Positions 44,610 through 55,689 of a stretch of 64,000 nt of DNA are shown here, piece by piece. The stretch covers positions 114,127,070-114,191,069 of the forward strand of contig CM023449.1 of NCBI GenBank assembly GCA_013339765.2, in the 5' to 3' direction. A program made the translations under genes and the position numbers. The stretch's first letter is position 1, and each line of letters starts with the position of its first letter. Under the pieces are notes generated by a model. It worked only from the letters and a program-made list of their open reading frames with translations. It made no database searches and was not told the DNA's origin. The stretch is from Haemaphysalis longicornis. Taxonomy: Eukaryota > Arthropoda > Arachnida > Ixodida > Ixodidae.

Positions 44610-46140
44610 AAATTAGAACGCGATTCAGACAACGACATACGGAATAACGGCGGGGCAAGCTCTCCCGTTTCTCCCGTCGTTCTTAAGTGTGTCGTCTGAG
44701 TTCTGCCCTAATTTTTGATCGAAACAAAACACGTTGGTCATGGGAGATACAGCATACTTCCCAGTTATTAGCTAAATAAAACTTCGAAGTTCTCTTGTTT
44801 AATTTTAGCGGACAATCATAGGGCTGTCCGTTTGTCTATCTGAAAAGCCCATGTTTTGACAGTGAACCCTATTTCCAGAGTAGTTGCATTACTGTGAGGC
44901 TCGTAATACGGAGTGGATGAAACTCGAGGTAATGTTACACTCCTCTTAGCGGCTAACTGTGATATAGTTTGTTGCCGGATAGTTTTGATTAAAACAAGAG
45001 TCACATCCGTTTTCTTAAACCGTAACCCTCTGTAGATGGCAATGTATTGATACCACACCGTTATTTTCTAAACTTAGCAGTGTTACTGGGACCTAATTAA
45101 TTGAAACAAATGAATGAAACTCGGCGCAATAATTCACCGGTCCTAGCGGCAAATTTAAGTATCATTTTCTAAGATACCTGCCTTATACTAAGAGCTACAG
45201 AGCTTTCACTAGATGGTCTGCTTTGCCGCAATATTCAAAATTTTTCGTAGGTGCCACTCGGTCCGCGGACGCAGAAACGTCTCAGAAACTATCTGTAGCC
45301 GTACACATCTTCTTTGTAAAAAGCGGCTCTCGCTTTTATTCAAAATGGACAGCAGCTGTGACCTTTCCTCCCAGCATAGCCTGGAGAAGAGGGCCTGGTG
45401 GCCAGCGCAGGCCAGGGTATCTCGGACTATAGAGGAAACCCCCCACCACGCGGGTACCCATACATCAGCACCTAAGGCTCGCCGGGACCCCGCAAGCAGG
45501 ACAACAGCGATGCTGAAAACACGGTGCTGTATTTTTTTCAAGCTGAATGTATAACCATCTACATTCAGGAGTTCGGAACTCGTCTACATGCCATATACCA
45601 TTAAAACGTGCTGTTGGGCTAGTTGGCACATGCTGAATGGGGGGACTTTGCGCAAAAAAAAGAGGACGGTGGCAGGTCATCGTCTTCGTTCAAATTTAGC
45701 CACTCATATTTACCCACGCTGATTGGTCGTTCTAGAGCGTTGTGGTGAAGCCAACCTGAGACAATTTTTTGGAGTGTTCGATCCTTGATCCTGGGAGGCG
45801 TTTTTTTCTTGAGGCGGCAACTCCCAACACATGTTCGTGGGCTCCGTACCTACTCGTCAATTTTTCTCGCACTTCTTGGCCTGGCATATCGATTTCGATG
45901 ACCGAACTTTCCTGTTAACTATCTGCACAAACACAAGAAAGCTCAAACAGCACCTTTGCTAAAAGAACTTGGACATCTCGAACAGGAGGTGACCACTTGA
46001 AAAGAGAGGCTTTTAGCCCCACGATACATTTAAGGGTTCATGGCATGTCTCAAGAGAGGCATATCTTAAGACAGGTGCAAATATAAACTGCCATATTCCA
46101 AATCGAAACTCCAAAGCCAACGCCAGCGCAGCGAACCCAA
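44610..46140. other. Unassigned stretch
   Basis: A 110-codon minus frame (45,209-45,541) begins hydrophobic but has no ATG, and a cysteine-rich alternative frame overlaps it. No other support for a gene was found. Confidence 0.25.
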
Positions 46141-46149
46141 AGGAAATGT

Positions 46150-46240
46150 TTAGCTGCCCGAATGCGATATGACGCAATACCATAGACGTCGGCTTCGTAA
46201 CGCAATAGACCCAGGTTCGATTCCCACCCCGGCACAAGTT
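46150..46240 (+). repeat. tRNA-like SINE remnant
   Basis: GGTTCGATTCCCACCCCGGCA (about 46,215-46,235) is a textbook B box with an acceptor-stem-like end, followed by a T-rich stretch. The A box is decayed (TTAGCTGCCCGAATGCG near 46,150). Too degenerate for a working tRNA. Confidence 0.5.
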
Positions 46241-46886
46241 TTGTTTTGTTTCTTCACCAACATCACGTGCCCTCCTATTGTGTAAAGTTGGCTTTTCTGT
46301 AATGCCTTTTTGTTACGACACCGCGCCAGTGATACGAATAAAGCTTCGCTTTATACGAAATTAGTGCCGTAAAGGATTGATTTCTTATCATTGGTTGTAA
46401 AGCAATGCTGTAAAGCATTGTGAAGATGTCCGACAAAGCTGTAATTTCCAATGCCGTAGCTCATACAATATTTCACATATGCAAGTTATAGCCAACCTCC
46501 GCATAACTACGCACGAGAACTTTCCTCTCCGAACTCCAAATCACGCTAGTATGTTCGGGCCGTCATAGGAGTACACTACGGATGTTGTACCCGCAGAGAC
46601 AACTGAGTTATTTACAAGTTGGCTGCATGACAAACAGACATAGGCAGGCATCTATGATTGTATCTAGAGCGGCTCACAGCGATTCTGTTGCGTGCAGAGT
46701 GCAAGCACGCACCATCCCGCCGAGCTTCGGTTCCATCAATCTTGGCTCAAGTGAAGCGGTCAGTAATCACGGCTACAGCGACGTGCTCATTCATTTCACT
46801 GGCAGCGCCATCTCGAGATGAGATGCCGCAGCCAAAGCATGCCAGGCGGCTCCGGCTTTTATTTTTCCATTGAATAGAGTGAGCTT

Positions 46887-46892
46887 TTTATT
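46887..46892 (-). terminator. Poly(A) signal for the exon ending at 46,967
   Basis: AATAAA on the minus strand, 75 bp downstream of the stop codon, a normal distance for a short 3' UTR. Confidence 0.4.
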
Positions 46893-46966
46893 GGTGGTCT
46901 CTCGTGGTCGTCGCTTATTGATGCCGTTTCCTCCTGTAGGTTGCGATAGTATATAACAGACTTTTT

Positions 46967-47190
46967 TTAACCGTTGTGCTGCTTTTCTGGCGTGTCCTTC
47001 GAGAACGGTATACGTACTTCGCGCAGTTCATTGATCGTATGATGCCCGATTGTTTTCACTTCTGTGCCCTTCGAAATGTTCTTCGTTTTTAATAAATAAT
47101 ACAGTGTCCTTCCACTGTGAAGAAGGATAACCAGAAATGCTGGGGTGCCTAGCCCCAATGAGAGCGACAATATGTTTTCACTGGGTCGTA
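46967..47190 (-). CDS. Probable last exon of a membrane protein, with poly(A) signal
   Basis: A minus-strand frame reads NILSLSLGLGTPAFLVILL followed by a basic, hydrophilic tail (TLYYLLKTKNISKG; IPFSKDTPEKQHNG) to a TAA at 46,967. One transmembrane helix then a cytosolic tail of about 45 residues is predicted. A candidate acceptor, CGACCCAG, lies near 47,180. AATAAA (46,892-46,887) follows 75 bp after the stop. The helix-plus-short-tail layout would suit the second membrane segment of a DEG/ENaC channel, but the sequence is too short to name a family. Confidence 0.45.
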
Positions 47191-47649
47191 GTTTAAGGGG
47201 TGCACAAAGCAAAAGACATCTCTTTGTAATGTGCGAATGAACACACTTCCTGGTGAATTAGCTGAATGAAACTTTGGTGAAGTAGAGTTTATTCTAAGGC
47301 AAAAAAACATGGGGCTTTCCCTTTTCTTCTAACAGAAGCCGATGTATTGGCACTACCACAATATTTGCAACTGCAGTGCAAACTATGTAATTTTGAACCG
47401 GAAATGAACTTCGGCGTAGTGTTAGCGTCGTCGTAGCGGCTAATTGTCATATATGTTTTGATTAAGAATAGTTTAAATAAAATAAACAGTTAGAGCCACT
47501 TTCTGTAATGATACTCTCTTCAAAGATGGATGTGCTTCACCGCGCAACACTCACTCTGAGAAAGCCATTTTTTAAAGACTAAGCTTACAACGATCCCTTT
47601 AAAGTCGGCTACACCTCAAAACACAAAAGCATTGCTGGGAAGACTTATT

Positions 47650-48513
47650 CTTGGGCTACTTAAACGCAGAAATTTTGGTCTGTCTGTATTTCTGTCTGTC
47701 TGCCTGTCTGTGACTCGATTCAGCCACTCGGTCAACGTGAAACAGAAGCGGCGCAATAGTGTTATTTATCCACAGCTAAATCTAGACGTCTAAATCCAGT
47801 GTCAGTGTTCCTACTTGTCTACATTGTTGAACAAGAAAAAGGTGTTAAATCTCCTCCTGGGTAGGCATCCGTAGTCAACACTATTATTGTCATCGTGGGG
47901 ACCGTGCGAGTAAAGTGATGAACCCCGTAACGGGCAGCCATGGCTTCGGTCTCGCTTCGGTCGTTCTTCCGTTAACACAAGGCATTCCGCAAATATAAGG
48001 CACAAAATCAGTACATGAGTGATATTTGCGGTGTTTGTTTATTACCAATTCAGGAATGCTTGGTTTTTGCGATCGCAAATAAAATACCACATCAACTGCA
48101 GAAAACCGTCGCTGCTGTTGCCCTCGCTACCTGGCGGAATTTTAAAAATCAAATGGCAATGGCAACGAAAGGCTCCACTAGATAGGTTTCGCGTTCCGCT
48201 TGGAACGCTTATGGTGTAGGGCAAGGTGTTTCGATAAACGTTGTAGTAGAATGCCTTGATTCACGCGCGTCTCGGCCGTACGGCAGCGCTGGCATCGAGG
48301 CACCCGACTTGGAGCAGTGGAACGTGGTAAATTTAAATGTGCTTGAACAAACTTCTAGCGCATTTTCTCGTGAGGAACGAGACAGAAAAGGAAAGGCGGG
48401 GAAGGTGAGTTGGAGAGAGAAGGAAGGCATTTACTTGCCAGGGACGCCAGTCGACTATCGACTATCGCCTGGACATTTGCAACGAAAGGAGCAGATACGC
48501 GGCCCATTTTTTA
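47650..48513 (+). repeat. Dispersed repeat family A, copy 2 (longest)
   Basis: Starts TTGGGCTACTTAAACGCAGA, then a GTCT-rich stretch, and ends near AGATACGCGGCCCATTTTTT. It is collinear over about 860 bp with 20,591-21,300. It includes an insertion near 47,845-47,970 absent from copy 1, and a tandem GACTATC duplication near 48,455-48,470. One frame reads GIYLPGTPVDYRL, also present in copy 3. No transposase or RT motif seen. It sits between the two minus-strand membrane-protein exon candidates. Confidence 0.75.
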
Positions 48514-48799
48514 TTACAATGTGAAGACCATATGACTTCTTTTTATTTATTTTATCGGTTTATTCATACACTCAAGCTGTACCGCACAGTATTACGAACA
48601 TGAGGATTGAGCTGCCGTCGCCACCTGGCACCACATTGCGCGGGATCTTTGTCTTCTCCGCTCTTTTCACAGAGACGATCTGCTGGATCATAGCCATAGA
48701 CAGCGTTACCGTAAAAGATTGTTTTTGGTTTCCTTAATTACATGTTTTAGGGATTACTCGCCCCAGCAGTTGTGTAGCAGAAAGCGCTACTTGAAATAA

Positions 48800-49110
48800 T
48801 AAACGTTTATTAACTCTAGGAGGAAAAATAAATACCAAAGCCCCTCTCTTGGAAGACAGGTGGTTTTAACGCGAAGATTTATGCCATGAAACGTGAGTAA
48901 ATATCCATAATCCGTACTGCATCGACCGTGTCGGAAGGGAACAATGGGATTTACGTCAGCTTTGTAACGCGAGGGACACAGGTGGTGCTTGATGTGCTTT
49001 TCGATATCATCGCCATCGTTTGGTGAGACCTTTTGTGCAAAGTTGGCTTTCCCGCGCTGCGTTTTGCTCGCATGAATGATGCAATCAGGAAGGCGTAGAA
49101 ATCTTAGCTT
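48800..49110 (-). CDS. Possible exon with DEG/ENaC-like pattern
   Basis: The minus-strand frame reads LRLPDCIIHASKTQRGK, HHLCPSRYKADVNPIVPFRH and CSTDYGYLLTFHGINL. DEG/ENaC channels have a conserved F-x-P-x-x-T-x-x-G-x-CYTFN segment in the extracellular domain; T-D-Y-G-Y-L-L-T-F-H resembles it but lacks the cysteine. A possible donor (TTTG|GTATTT) lies near 48,840 and possible acceptors (TTTTTAAAG, GCTAAG) near 49,110. Its strand agrees with the membrane exon at 47 kb but not with the better-bounded exon at 49.3 kb. Confidence 0.3.
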
Positions 49111-49300
49111 TAAAAAGTGGGGTTCCAACTACACTCCAACATGGTCAGCGAACGCTGGTTTTTTCTCTTCGCTCACGCCATTACCAAGAAGTGCATTTTA
49201 TCTGTGCCCTTCGCGAGCAAAGTTTTGACTCTTATAATTGATAATTTAGGAAATAAACTGAAGCAATCAAAATTCCAATTCATTCTTGTTTTACCCACAG

Positions 49301-49482
49301 CGCTACACGGATTTCGTTTTTTTTATTCAACAGATACAGCGCCTTATGAACTTTACGATAGTGGAATAAACACACGCATGCAAGCCACAACAGGCAGTGC
49401 TATAAAACAAGCCCGAATTCAAGTACAAAAAATTGCAGAGCTACAAGAGCAACCGAAATGTAAACAACAATATTCACGAGAA
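49301..49482 (+). CDS. Probable internal exon, DEG/ENaC-like extracellular segment
   Basis: Bounded by a strong acceptor (CATTCTTGTTTTACCCACAG, ending 49,300) and a strong donor (GAGAA|GTAAGG at 49,483), 182 bp. It encodes GFRFFYSTDTAPYELYDSGI, then an I-x-x-x-x-I-x-x-L-x-x-x-P-x-C stretch (about residues 37-51) and QQYSRE. DEG/ENaC (ASC family) channels show the same order: a G-x-x-V-x-I-H-type strand, a proline, a glycine, an isoleucine-rich strand, L-x-x-P-x-x-x-C, then YS before the next cysteine. These are sodium channels of the plasma membrane. Neighbouring exons on this strand were not found. Confidence 0.4.
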
Positions 49483-50369
49483 GTAAGGCGCATATTCTTG
49501 AAAATGCAGCTTCGCAGTAGTGGCTGAGAAAAATGGCCATGGAAAGCTGTTACACAAATACAATTTCGGAAATACACACACAAAAAGAATAAATGCGTGG
49601 AAATACTGTGGGCACTGTCGTTTGAATTAAAAAAAAACACCAAACTCAAACCTACAAAGTACTGAACACAGTTCCAGTGTAAATATGCTATAATTAAGGG
49701 CCAGAGAAAAAAATCAGATGCTACAATGGAGTAAAACACTGATGAGTCACCCGGATGTATTTACAATAGTTCTACAAAAAAGTTTGAAAGCGCCGAAAAT
49801 TTACATTTAGCTTCTAAAACCATGTAATTGTGATGGGTGAAGGCGAACACACTGTGTGGAGGGCAAGCATATGCCAGAATAGGCCTTGCGTAAGTATGGT
49901 ATTACAGTTCTCTCTTAGGCTTGGAGAGGCTACCAGCACTGGTCACCTGAACAGTCCTTACTGGTAGCACAATTTCAGTGGCACCTCCAGGAGCGTGTAG
50001 ACTCGGTAGAAAAATTCTCTTTCCAAGTTAACCAAATTTACGTTGCCTTTTCAAGCGAAGCTCTAATTGCCTGGCGGAGGCCGCTGGTGGCATCGTCGCA
50101 AAAGTGTCTGTCCTCTTCCTCGCCTGTCTCTCCCTACTCGCTCGCAGCTGTCCACCCTCTCCCACATGTGGCGGCCTTCGGCGCCCTCAGCCGCTACCTG
50201 CTTAGGGAAAAGAGGGGGACGTATGAGGAGTAATCAAATGGATGAGAATTTAGAAGACCAGGGAAGGAAAGAAACAAGGGTACAAGTGCATGAAAAGGGG
50301 GAGGGAGCAATGGGAGTTGAAGACCGGGGAGAGGAACATATAGTGGGGAGGCAAACCCATTAGGTTAGT

Positions 50370-50438
50370 TTCATCATCATCATTGATCATGATCACCAGC
50401 CTATCTACGCCCACTGTAGGGCAAAGGCCTCTCCCTAT
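50370..50438 (-). mobile_element. RTE LINE 3'-terminal fragment with TGATGA tail
   Basis: The plus strand shows a TCATCATCATCATTGATCATGATC tail then CAGCCTATCTACGCCCACTG and GGGCAAAGGCCTCTCCC. This is the antisense of the extreme 3' end of arthropod RTE elements. It is cut by a TTAA-starting repeat at 50,438. Confidence 0.65.
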
Positions 50439-50620
50439 TAAAGGGGCACTGACACAAAAATTTTGCATCTTGTTTTTTTTTGTTGTGGTAAGTAGCTAGT
50501 GACCTACTTATCACCTGTAAAAACCTCATTTGCTTCAGCGTGCGACGGTTGTTTAATTAGAGGCATTTTCAATGCGGCAGTCGCAGTTTGGGTTTCAGCG
50601 GGTGCCGCGAAACGATGGAT
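50438..50620 (+). mobile_element. Candidate TTAA-type MITE end
   Basis: Begins TTAAAGGGGCACTGACACAA directly after the RTE fragment, followed by TTATCACCTGTAAAAA and CATTTGCTTCAGCGTGCGAC. I recall this start from a common tick repeat; a TTAA at the border suggests a piggyBac-like target. The opposite end is not identifiable. Confidence 0.4.
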
Positions 50621-50644
50621 TTTGTGTGAAAAAAGATGCCCAGG

Positions 50645-50965
50645 TAGCACAGGACTGTTCGGCCTGAATCGAGGCGGTGTACTGCGGCCGGTGATTTTCT
50701 GTACGGCCGTTTTCCGGCAGCCATGTTCGGCCCGTGTCCAAATGTGGGCCTTTTGGCCGTATACGGCCGTACTCCCATCACTGTCGAACGGCCAGTGTCC
50801 GTCGGCCAGTCGACCGGCTTACGTTCATAGGCCAGATTCCAGCCGTAGGGCTCCCGCCATCCCAAAGCCACCCGTGCGCGGCCGAAGTACGGCCACCAGA
50901 GGACAGCCGAGATGCGGTCGTCGGACTCCAGCCGGACTAAAGCTGCCGGAAATTCGGCCGTGCTA
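50645..50965. repeat. GC-rich CGGCCG-dense block with short inverted ends
   Basis: TAGCAC (50,645) and GTGCTA (50,960) bound about 320 bp full of CGGCC/GGCCG motifs (for example TACGGCCGT). The first bases after each end (CAGGACTGTTCGGCC and, inverted, GGCCGAAT) are loosely related. This may be a small DNA element. Composition resembles the tandem block at 54.1-54.5 kb. Confidence 0.4.
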
Positions 50966-51344
50966 CAGGCATTACAGTTCAGTCACAGTACGTTAACTGT
51001 ACTGAGGCCGGTCACTGCATGTCACGCAAGCAGATGACTCAGCCGCGTTGTGCAGCAGCACAAACTCAGCATTTTGGGTCCAATACAGCCACATCAAAGT
51101 GAGCCCGCGCGCAACCACCAGCCGTCCAGCCTTCAGCGCAGCCTTGCCTGATAATCAGCGTCAGTTGACACCAACATTCCTTTATTAAACAGTGCTCACA
51201 AATCGTCGTTCCTTTAATTGCTGTGCCTCTTTTACTCTTGAATACAGAAAATATTCATTTCTTTGTAGAGCTGGAATAGATGTATTGTCCATTATTCGAT
51301 ATCTTCTGTGAAGCGGCTTACCTGCAATAAACAGGGAAAGAGGA

Positions 51345-51356
51345 GGGGGGGGGGGG
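51345..51356. repeat. G12 homopolymer
   Basis: Twelve consecutive G in an AGGA/G-rich stretch, a likely sequencing- and replication-slippage site. A short CT repeat follows at about 51,433-51,450. Confidence 0.9.
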
Positions 51357-52070
51357 ATCCGAGGCTCTTGAATTGTGCAAAGGTGGAAGTGCCGCTTTTA
51401 GCCAATTTCATTAGGGAAAGTCTTCCTGCGTTCTCTCTCTCTCTCTCTCCTGAGCACTTTCATGCTCTGACTAAATGAACTATATTTACAACAGTTGCCT
51501 GACCAGTTTTGTTGTATATAAAACCGGCACTAATGCTTTTCCGAAGCGTGTTGGTACTCCACAAAAACTGAGGAGCATTCAATATAAATTTTCTTCACAC
51601 AAAAAGTATGTCAAGTAATGTCCCATTTTCTTGCAAAGAAATTTTCTACTTGATCAACTTTTCTGATGATCTTTCACAGGGTTGGTCCTAGGAGAGATCG
51701 AACAAGCGCTTTCATTCTCAATCGATTTTTTTATGTTGTTTTAATGCGTTACGTGCACACCACTTAATAGCCCAAATAAACTTATTTTCCTCTGATGTCG
51801 TACTACGGAAAAAAAATTATAGAGGCGTTGCGAATGACGCCTTGGTTTAGGTGGCTGCAGTTGTATCCCTCTGTGTTCACGCAAGCAAAGGCGTAAGACT
51901 AGAGTTTAATAATTTATTTAAAACCAATAACTTAGCAATTGTAGTATTCATACAGCAAACCTTGCATACTTCAACGAATAAAACAATAAATATTTCATTG
52001 ATCGAATTTGAATGCGTAAGGTTCTCAACCCGTTGGAGGCGAACTTGCGGCTCCGCAAGTTTATATTTCT
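51357..52070. other. Unassigned AT-rich stretch
   Basis: Nothing recognisable apart from the CT repeat noted with the G12 run. Confidence 0.3.
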
Positions 52071-53400
52071 TTATTTAATTATTTATTTATTTATCTGATA
52101 CCTGCTTGCCTTTGCGTGCATTACAGCAGGGAGATACATAACACTAAGCATCAAATTTGAGACAAATAGCAAAATATTTCCACAAAGCGCGGTGATAATC
52201 GTCATTATAAATAGTGTGTACAATAATACGTGAAAGATAATTACACTCTGGTACTGATCTAAGATAACATGAACCGCACAAGGCGTCACCTTTAAAGGAA
52301 ACTTAATAATTTGCTTTAAGCTAGCGGTCCCAATTTGGGATATGTAAAATGGCGCTTGGATATATGTCTCCCCTTCTATTCCAGTTTTCGAATGATAGAT
52401 ATTACGAAAAAAATTTTCCCGTCTTACACTACATGTTTATTTTTACTTTACCTCATGCTAAGTTAACAGTGCCAATTAAGTAATACAAATCGCACTGCCC
52501 TATTCTGTATGTTTTCGCGCTGATTAACCAGCTCTTTGCAGTAGGGATCCCAGAAAACACATGCCGTGTCCAACATTGCGCGCACATGAGTGAAATATGG
52601 TTGTTCTTTTAAGGTAGATGGAGGTTCGCTGAAATTTTATCTCGGAAAGCCAAAAAACGTGCAGCCGTGACTTTTGTGTTGTGAACGTGCCGATTTAGCC
52701 TCTAACCTCGCATTAAATAAACTCCTAGTTATTTATATTCCCCGGCCGTTCTTAAAGCAGTGTAATTTATGGTATACGTATTCAATTAAAATGAAGGTTT
52801 TCTTGTAAAGGCGACGTTAACACACTTTTTAACATTAAACGACTTTTCTGAATCAACACACCAGGATGTTATTAAATTAGAATTATGCTGCAGGTATTCG
52901 GAATCACGTTCATTCGCTATAGTCCTCTAATCTACACAGTCATTCGTGAACATTTTAAAGAAAGATTTGAGGCCAATAGTAATAACATTTATATATAACA
53001 GAAAGAAAAGAGGGCCCGCAACTGACCATTTTAGAATTCCTGAGTTGACGGGAACATATCCGGACGAAAAACCATTGAGAGCGACCGACTGCTGTCTTAG
53101 AGAGATATACTCGGCTATCCATGCAATAACCGATTCATTCAGTTTATAGCCCGCAATGTACTAACAAGAAGCTGATATGGAACACCTCCAAATGCTTTTT
53201 TTGCAGTACTAGAAAATACAGTCAACTACTTTAAGCCTATCTATTGCTAAAGCCAAATTGCCCGTGAACTCAAAAAGCTGCGTCGAGCAAGAAAAACCCG
53301 ACGAAATCCGTGTTTGCTAGGATGCTGGTGATTATGTTTAAACAAATGAGTCATTTCCGAAGTGTAGCTAAGCTCACCTTCAAACACCACAACTAAATTA
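52070..53400 (-). mobile_element. CR1/L2-like LINE, RT to 3' end, decayed
   Basis: The minus strand reads AKKAFGGVPYQLLVS near 53,190, IAWIAEYISLRQQSVALNGF near 53,095, AGPLFFLLYINVITIGLKS near 53,000, and the catalytic box decayed to MFTNDCVD near 52,945 (F-x-DD expected). CVNVAFTRKPSF and AMLDTACVFWDPYCKELV (about 52,540) follow, then RENIQNRAVRFVLLN. The 3' end is a TTTA-repeat tail (plus strand, 52,070-52,097). Multiple stops; inactive. Confidence 0.75.
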
Positions 53401-53589
53401 ACATCCAGGCTTCGTCATTCACAAGGCTCTGTTGTTATTGCAAATTTAAAATAACACGTGCTTTTAAATACACAGTAATAAAATCCCATGAAGCAGGGCA
53501 TGAAGTTGAGCCTACCAATGCACGAGCTTAGCCTCTTCTACGTTTATCACCAACAAAATAGTGCAACATTCTTTTTCGCGGTATTATAG

Positions 53590-53900
53590 TAAGAAGAATA
53601 GCGGCAAACTTGCGCTTTTGCGCGCCCTTGCCTTTCTTTGGTTGGGAGTCCTTGACATGGCGCCGGTTGAGCTCCTGCGTGGCGGCCGCTTGCTCGACGC
53701 CCTTTAAGCCACTTATTTTGGTGAACCACCGCCACCTCGGGTCGAACATCTCTGCCGGGTCGATGTCTCCAATGGTCTCCATTTCTTGAGGGGGCGAATA
53801 GCCTCGAGCTGATGCGTCGACGAAGCCGGCGGCAGAGGCGTGGTAGCGGCGATGACTGGCGAGGCTTAGCTCACTCGTCGGTGTGGCACAGTCTTCTTGT
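53590..53900 (-). CDS. Possible host exon, unidentified
   Basis: Within a 153-codon minus frame, the part from about 53,900 to 53,610 has GC-rich third positions, while both sides are AT-rich. It reads SHRRYHASAAGFVDASARGY, DIDPAEMFDPRWRWFTKISG and AAATQELNRRHVKDSQPKKG, a charged, natural-looking peptide. Splice sites are not clear. No family recognised. The sharp composition change is the main evidence; a GC-rich repeat is the alternative. Confidence 0.35.
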
Positions 53901-54111
53901 GGCAATAAATGACATTTCGATGGCCTAAAAGGTTCCCTGCTAATGTCCAGTGAGTCCTTGCACCTTGCCCGTTCACCGAGAACACTCATTACTGTTTGAC
54001 AAACGATGTTCGTTTATTTAAAACGTAGAAACACCCAGCGGATAAAAAACGCGTCTGCGTCATTCGACTCCCTAACGGCTCTTTCTTTACCCACGAAAAA
54101 AACTGGTCCTA

Positions 54112-54500
54112 CACCGGCGGGTCTCCTTCCAAACACGTCTGTGCATGAACGTATAACCTCAGACCTTACGTAGGCCGGTCTCCTCTTAAAAACCGGTTGC
54201 CAAAAATTGTAAGCTGTTCGCTTGCCGTGATTCGGCCGAGGACCGCTAACCGAATGAAAAATATACATTCTGGGGTCGTGCGTCGGCCGGCCTTCTGTTT
54301 AACACCGGTTGCCCGAAGAAAACGAATATTCTGCCGCCGAACGCACGGTTCACCGTTGAAAGAGCGAATGCGAGGCAGCTGCGCTCTGGCCGGTCTCCTT
54401 TCGAACACCAATTGCCACAAGAACACGGATATTCTGTGGCCGGTCGCTTGTCGTGCTTCGGCTGAACACCGCTTTTCGAAGGAAAAACGGATGCCCTAAA
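54112..54500 (+). repeat. Degenerate tandem repeat, period about 103-112 bp
   Basis: GGCCGGTCTCC..(T)TCGAACACCGGTTGCC-like starts occur at 54,173, 54,285 and 54,388, each followed about 35 bp later by a GAATATTCTG-like segment and a CGGCCGA-type segment. Partial units lie on both sides (54,112 and after 54,470). Frames of 85-133 codons are open on both strands as a by-product. Confidence 0.6.
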
Positions 54501-55689
54501 GCCGTACTTCGGCTGTTCTCTTTCTCAACATCTGCAGCTGAAAGTGAACTGAATATCTGGCAGCCGGGAAGCTGCCGTTCTGCGTCTGAACACGGGTGGC
54601 CAGAGAAACACCGAAGTGGTGGTAGCCGAATGTTGGCCACATTTGGTATTATCAGTGGCTGCCCGAACCTCGATACTGGCTGGACATGCCAGAAAGCTGC
54701 CATAGACGGGCCGGTCTTGGGACACGCTTTCTGTGCCGCCCTGGAGACCACGTGACCGTCGGAGGGATATCACAGAGTTGCCATAGCACTGTCGAATCCG
54801 CATCGCCAGCAGTTTCTGCGAATGCTTCCACGTACTGATCTCATGAGCCACTTAATTATAACGCGACCGTGCACGTGACGCAGGCGCTGCGGGTGCAAAT
54901 GCTACTGCGGCTAAAGAGCGACGCGTGACGCTCGAGACAGTGGGTGGCAAGACGTGCGCTGGGAGCAGCAGGCATGTCTGCCTACAGGTCCACCTACAGA
55001 TGTGTTCAGCTTAGCACTGCGACGGATATTCGATTGCCGCTCTCGATGACAATTTGCAACCCGCCATCGCATCATTGACTCCTTTCTCATATAAGCTGCC
55101 ATGGTTGGGACTTTGGTACAATTTCGTGCACCGGTAACAAGCTATCACTCGAGATACCTGCGCAGGCCTGCGCCACTTCGCGGCCGTGGCCTCCGCCTGC
55201 ACAGCGACCGTGCGGCACACTCAGTTCGCTTTTCGTGTCTCCGGCACCACGTTTTCGCATCCAATGTAAATAAAAAGTAATAAAAACAGAGTGCCCGAAA
55301 TCGCTGTTCAATTGGGTCGCGGCCAGCTAGCCGATGATCCGATGAAATCACGGCGCCTCCACCGCCAACGATCAGGTCGTTCGTTCTCGAGAGCAGAAGC
55401 CCCGCCCTCCGACTGGAGCAGCGATCCGGGCGAGCCGGCGAAAAAGCCGGCAGTGCGAAGTGGCAAACACAAACTCGTGACGTGTTTGGATGTTGTTTAT
55501 CTACAAAATATCCATGGGATGTCGATTGCCTGTGGTCCTCTGCTGGCTGCTCGATTGCGTTTCGCAAACTTTAAGATTTCTTTTAAATATAATCTAGGTT
55601 TTAGTCACCGATAATATTTTGCACATGATGTATGCATATTTACACCAATCTATCTCCGAAGTTATCTCGCCTTCAAGATTCTGTGTCAG

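Noticed and set aside
45209..45541. 110-codon minus frame beginning with a hydrophobic, secretion-like segment
   Set aside because: No ATG; the frame starts after a weak TTCAG, an overlapping frame on the same strand is equally open, and no poly(A) or donor context helps.
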